Shown piece by piece: positions 61,186 through 64,000 of a DNA stretch of 64,000 bases; position 1 is the stretch's first letter; each line of letters begins with the position of its first letter. A program made the position numbers and the translations under genes. A model generated the notes under the pieces. The model saw only the letters and a list, made by a program, of their open reading frames with translations, made no database searches and was not told where the DNA came from. The stretch comes from a virus, in the IMG/VR virus record IMGVR_UViG_3300025141_016046, positions 1-64,000 of that record; one strand, given 5' to 3'.

Positions 61186-62199
61186 TTAGATACCCAGTAT
61201 TGACTTCATTTCTTTAATAAGATTATACCCTCTAAGAAAATAATTTTCACCAATAATTTTCATTGCACTATCAGGAATCTCATTTGAAAGAGAGAGATTT
61301 GCTTTCCAGCCTGCTCTTAGCATAGAAGAGACATCAACTATCTCAAAATTTTCTTTACTAATGACTTTCCTACATGCCTCTATTGATTCTGGCTTTGTTA
61401 GATATTCACCCCTAATATTCATAAAATAAGAAGGAAGGAGACAGATAACAGACATAAAGTATTTCATCTGATACATGGAATTTTTATAATTTCTAAAATT
61501 ATCCATCATATAGACACCCTCATAGGCATGATGTTGAAGTGTTCCGCTCCCAAATGCACGCTCTAGGGTCTTGTAAATTGAATTAAATCTATCTATTTGC
61601 TCTTGACTTGAATCTCTCTTGTGTCCAAATAGATCGAACTCTCCAAGAAGCGATACGCTTTGCTCAAAAAGGCTTGTTGGAAGATAGAGGTCGGGATACA
61701 TTAAAAGATCTTTTTCAGCTATAAAGTGAATTCCGTGATGTTGATGATTATCAAGATTCTTAATCATGTTCTCGATTGCCTGACAGATAGACCTAAGCCT
61801 TATCATCTCAGAAGCATCATCTAGCGTCCCATCTCTTATGATTGCAATACTATCAAAGTCACTCCATCCTGGAACATAGTCCAATGTTGCAAGACTTCCA
61901 TGAAGGATAAAACCCTTAAGATAATAATGAGCATTTTGTCTAATAAAGTCAGATATCTCTAAAACAGGCTTAAGAAATGGATCTTTATATTTTTCATAGT
62001 CTATTTTGTCAATGGATGATCTAAAACTATGTGTAGAAAAATCGCTAGGATTTAGACATTTATATGATGATGATACTGACCTTGCTATCATCTCTTTGAC
62101 AAAAAATGGCTCACTATCAATACATCCAGACTTTGTGTGAAGAAACCAGTTTAAAAGACTATTTGAACTCTTTTGAAGATTTATTTGATTTCTGGACAT
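61186..62199 (-). CDS. Polymerase-beta-type nucleotidyltransferase (337 aa)
   Basis: Residues about 97-122 match the nucleotidyltransferase motif well: LHGSLATLDYVPGWSDFDSI, with Gly101-Ser102 and Asp114 and Asp116 as the catalytic dyad. The N-terminal part has a charged helical segment, and the C-terminal half is helical with histidines (QHHAYEGVYMMDNFR). Proteins with this fold transfer a nucleotide to a small molecule, protein or RNA. The adjacent genes suggest a glycan or amino-sugar target, but antibiotic-type, RNA or protein targets cannot be excluded. The start is the ATG at 62199 within the upstream gene end. Confidence 0.75.
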   Translation of the reverse strand: MSRNQINLQKSSNSLLNWFLHTKSGCIDSEPFFVKEMIARSVSSSYKCLNPSDFSTHSFRSSIDKIDYEKYKDPFLKPVLEISDFIRQNAHYYLKGFILHGSLATLDYVPGWSDFDSIAIIRDGTLDDASEMIRLRSICQAIENMIKNLDNHQHHGIHFIAEKDLLMYPDLYLPTSLFEQSVSLLGEFDLFGHKRDSSQEQIDRFNSIYKTLERAFGSGTLQHHAYEGVYMMDNFRNYKNSMYQMKYFMSVICLLPSYFMNIRGEYLTKPESIEACRKVISKENFEIVDVSSMLRAGWKANLSLSNEIPDSAMKIIGENYFLRGYNLIKEMKSILGI

Positions 62200-63302
62200 T
62201 CTTTTTCTATAAAGTCAACAATTCTAGAAGATGCTCCTTCGTAATTTTTAGAAAAGTATTTCTCCTGAAATGATTGCCAGTCTCTATCATCTCTATTGAT
62301 AAGGCCTAGTACGCGATTTAACTCAGACTGCATTCTTAGTCTAAATTCAGATTCGTCATCAGTACTCTTCTTAAGAATTGTATCACAGTGAACTCCATCA
62401 AATATAGGTCCAGAGTAATATTGCTTATTGATTGGATCCATTGCCCTGAAGAGCTGCTCTCTATTTTTGTGAAGTGCTGCATGCATGTCAGAAAACAGAC
62501 AGACATACGGAACCTGAAGAAATGTTAGCTCATTAATTGCTGACGAGCAAAAGTTGAATACACACTTTGACGATGTATAGAGTCTTAAGTGAGAAACAAT
62601 ATTATCATCATAAACATATCCATCAAAATTTGTGAACTTGTGGTATGGATAGGAATATTTCTGTCTTGATTTTAGTATTAATGCATACTTGTTTCTATCG
62701 CAAAAACTTCTTAGTTCAGCTAGAAATATCTTTACATAATCCAAAAATCCACTATAGTTTGACACAAAGCTGTTGTGAGGTGCCATAAATGTTACAATAT
62801 CGAGGTCTTCTTTTATGTTTAGACTCTTAAAGTCATTTATAATTTCAAACCACGGGCTTCCAAGTGACTGAATTTTTGTATGACCTGTGAGCGTCTGAAC
62901 AGTATTTTTAGACCACTCGCTATTTGCAAATAGTGTTGAAGATCCTGAATAGTCATTTCTACTGTTGTATATCTCATTCCAGCAATATTCAACTGCATAC
63001 ACATTAGACTGTCCAGATATTTCGTATATCTCACTCCATATTTTATTGAATAGGTTAATACCTATCAGAAATCTATAGTCATTGTGATTGTTAATTACTG
63101 CCTTTCTTACTTCCTCTCTGTTCCTAAATGTCATCCAGTTTATGTCATCTAGTCTTAATCCAATCTTTGGAATATTGGACAAAGACTCTCTCTTGCATGT
63201 TGAAAAAACATCACACTGATACCCTCTAGATCTGCACTCTCTAATTAGCCCAAGAACAGACTGAACAGTTTGAGACTTATCAATAAAGAATGCAACCTTC
63301 AT
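62181..63302 (-). CDS. GT-B-like glycosyltransferase candidate (373 aa)
   Basis: The layout is that of a two-domain GT-B enzyme: a Rossmann-like start (KVAFFIDKSQTVQSVLGLIR), an interdomain segment (FANSEWSKNTVQTLTG), a second Rossmann part (LDIVTFMAPHNSFVSN) and a C-terminal part with KCVFNFCSSAINELTFLQVP, which resembles the CDP-glycerol/capsule-transferase type where a serine replaces the usual EX7E. It lies upstream of the nucleotidyltransferase pair. It could be the transferase that uses the activated nonulosonate, but I see no direct support. The ATG overlaps the preceding stop (TAATG at 63302). Confidence 0.6.
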   Translation of the reverse strand: MKVAFFIDKSQTVQSVLGLIRECRSRGYQCDVFSTCKRESLSNIPKIGLRLDDINWMTFRNREEVRKAVINNHNDYRFLIGINLFNKIWSEIYEISGQSNVYAVEYCWNEIYNSRNDYSGSSTLFANSEWSKNTVQTLTGHTKIQSLGSPWFEIINDFKSLNIKEDLDIVTFMAPHNSFVSNYSGFLDYVKIFLAELRSFCDRNKYALILKSRQKYSYPYHKFTNFDGYVYDDNIVSHLRLYTSSKCVFNFCSSAINELTFLQVPYVCLFSDMHAALHKNREQLFRAMDPINKQYYSGPIFDGVHCDTILKKSTDDESEFRLRMQSELNRVLGLINRDDRDWQSFQEKYFSKNYEGASSRIVDFIEKECPEIK

Positions 63303-64000
63303 TAGCTATTTAACCACTCGTCAATGTGTGCTTCATCCTTTGCTTCTGGGCTTGAAAAATCCTTTGAAAGCAATACCTGTCCATAGTCAATCTCATTATC
63401 TGGAATTCTTCTATCATCAAAAAATATCCTTCTATCCATTATAATAAGCTCTTTTGATTCATCATTAATTTCATCTATTAGCTTTGCACACTGAATTCCT
63501 GGCTCGCTATTCTTTGTTGGAAGATGATAGTCGTCAAACAAGAGAAATGCATTGTATTTATCCTTACATAGATCCCAATCGCGCTTAACACCGTTGTATG
63601 TGTGATCTCCATCAATATAAATCATATCAAAATTTCCCTCAACACTTGGCAATACACTACTAGAAGCCCCTGATCTAAACTCAATCATTGAAAACCACTG
63701 GCTTGGAAATATTGACTTTAATCTTGTTATTAATGCTTGATCAAAGTTTGGATCAACTGTTACGATTCGCCCTCGGACTCCTGAGTCACTAAATGCCTTT
63801 GCTGCACAAAATGTAGAATAGCCTCTGCCAAATCCTATCTCAAGAAATGATGTTAGCTTAAACTTTCTTATTAGTGTGTATATTAAAAGACCTCTTTCGT
63901 AGTTTGGCCTGAAGAAGCACCCGACAGACCTGTAGAGATCACTATTTTGACCTCTTGTCTTTTTTGCGGTATATTCTCCAATTGCATCAAAATCACCCAG
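63302..64000 (-). CDS. SAM-dependent methyltransferase, 5-prime end beyond the window (partial)
   Basis: The frame stays open to the right edge of the window, so at least 232 residues are encoded and the start is missing. Motif I EIGFGRGYSTF, then IVTVDPNFDQ and IYIDGDHTYNGVKRDW with LLFDDYHLP are the marks of a class I methyltransferase of the Methyltransf_24/CmcI-like type, often acting on sugars or O-methyl targets. A shorter reading from an internal ATG at 63688 would miss motif I and is not the true start. It forms the outer end of the glycan island seen here. Confidence 0.8.
   Translation of the reverse strand: MGDFDAIGEYTAKKTRGQNSDLYRSVGCFFRPNYERGLLIYTLIRKFKLTSFLEIGFGRGYSTFCAAKAFSDSGVRGRIVTVDPNFDQALITRLKSIFPSQWFSMIEFRSGASSSVLPSVEGNFDMIYIDGDHTYNGVKRDWDLCKDKYNAFLLFDDYHLPTKNSEPGIQCAKLIDEINDESKELIIMDRRIFFDDRRIPDNEIDYGQVLLSKDFSSPEAKDEAHIDEWLNS

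Noticed and set aside
63302-63688. A complete 128-aa methyltransferase-like gene starting at 63688.
   Set aside because: The frame stays open upstream to the window edge and encodes the missing SAM-binding motif there, so the gene is partial and longer.

Overview
The window is a 64 kb piece of a tailed-phage genome with T4-like (contractile-tail) head, packaging, baseplate and late-sigma genes. It is AT-rich, densely packed and almost single-stranded: I call 52 genes, 50 on the minus strand and two on the plus strand. No gene-free stretch exceeds about 70 bases, and I see no tRNA, rRNA, IS element or CRISPR array. Because nearly everything is on the minus strand, transcription runs from high to low coordinates and the layout is best read from right to left. 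The protein families suggest a large marine myovirus; the host cannot be named from the sequence.

Left end (2-11663), head and packaging: terminase large subunit (gp17-like), portal (gp20-like), a helical unknown, prohead protease (gp21-like), five small unknown genes, the core scaffold (gp22-like) and the major capsid protein (gp23-like). This follows T4 order, but with extra genes between protease and scaffold. The scaffold gene carries a strong internal ribosome-binding site and start codon, which suggests a nested shorter product.

11693-17165, DNA metabolism: a zinc-ribbon-like small protein, a one-polypeptide fusion of the SbcD/Mre11/gp47 nuclease with the SbcC/Rad50/gp46 ATPase, a small protein with a docking-like N-terminus, a DnaG-type primase and a RuvC-like resolvase. 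These genes are co-oriented and tightly spaced with the late structural genes on both sides.

17165-43682, about 26 kb of very large virion-surface or tail-associated genes: proteins of up to 1511 aa with LamG/concanavalin-like, fibronectin-III-like and DNRLRE-like modules, mixed with unrecognised proteins. Two protein pairs share terminal modules (970/430 aa at the C-terminus, 235/325 aa at the N-terminus).

43688-49836, baseplate and late transcription: gp6-like wedge, gp25-like wedge, a very hydrophobic 427-aa protein, a gp5-like OB-fold spike/hub protein, a small coiled-coil protein and a gp55-like late sigma factor.

49858-64000, glycan island: glycosyltransferases of GT4 and GT2 type, a probable Fe-S RecB/Cas4-type nuclease, two tandem sulfotransferase-like genes (the only plus-strand genes), a truncated nucleotide-sugar dehydrogenase, an NTF2-like protein, NeuB (nonulosonate synthase), NeuA (CMP-nonulosonate cytidylyltransferase), methyltransferases, a NodB-like deacetylase candidate and two adjacent polymerase-beta-type nucleotidyltransferases. 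Together these look like a phage-borne route to an activated sialic-acid-like sugar that may be further decorated by methylation, sulfation or another transferred group. Whether the target is the virion or the host envelope cannot be decided from sequence. This island is the best candidate for an undescribed system.
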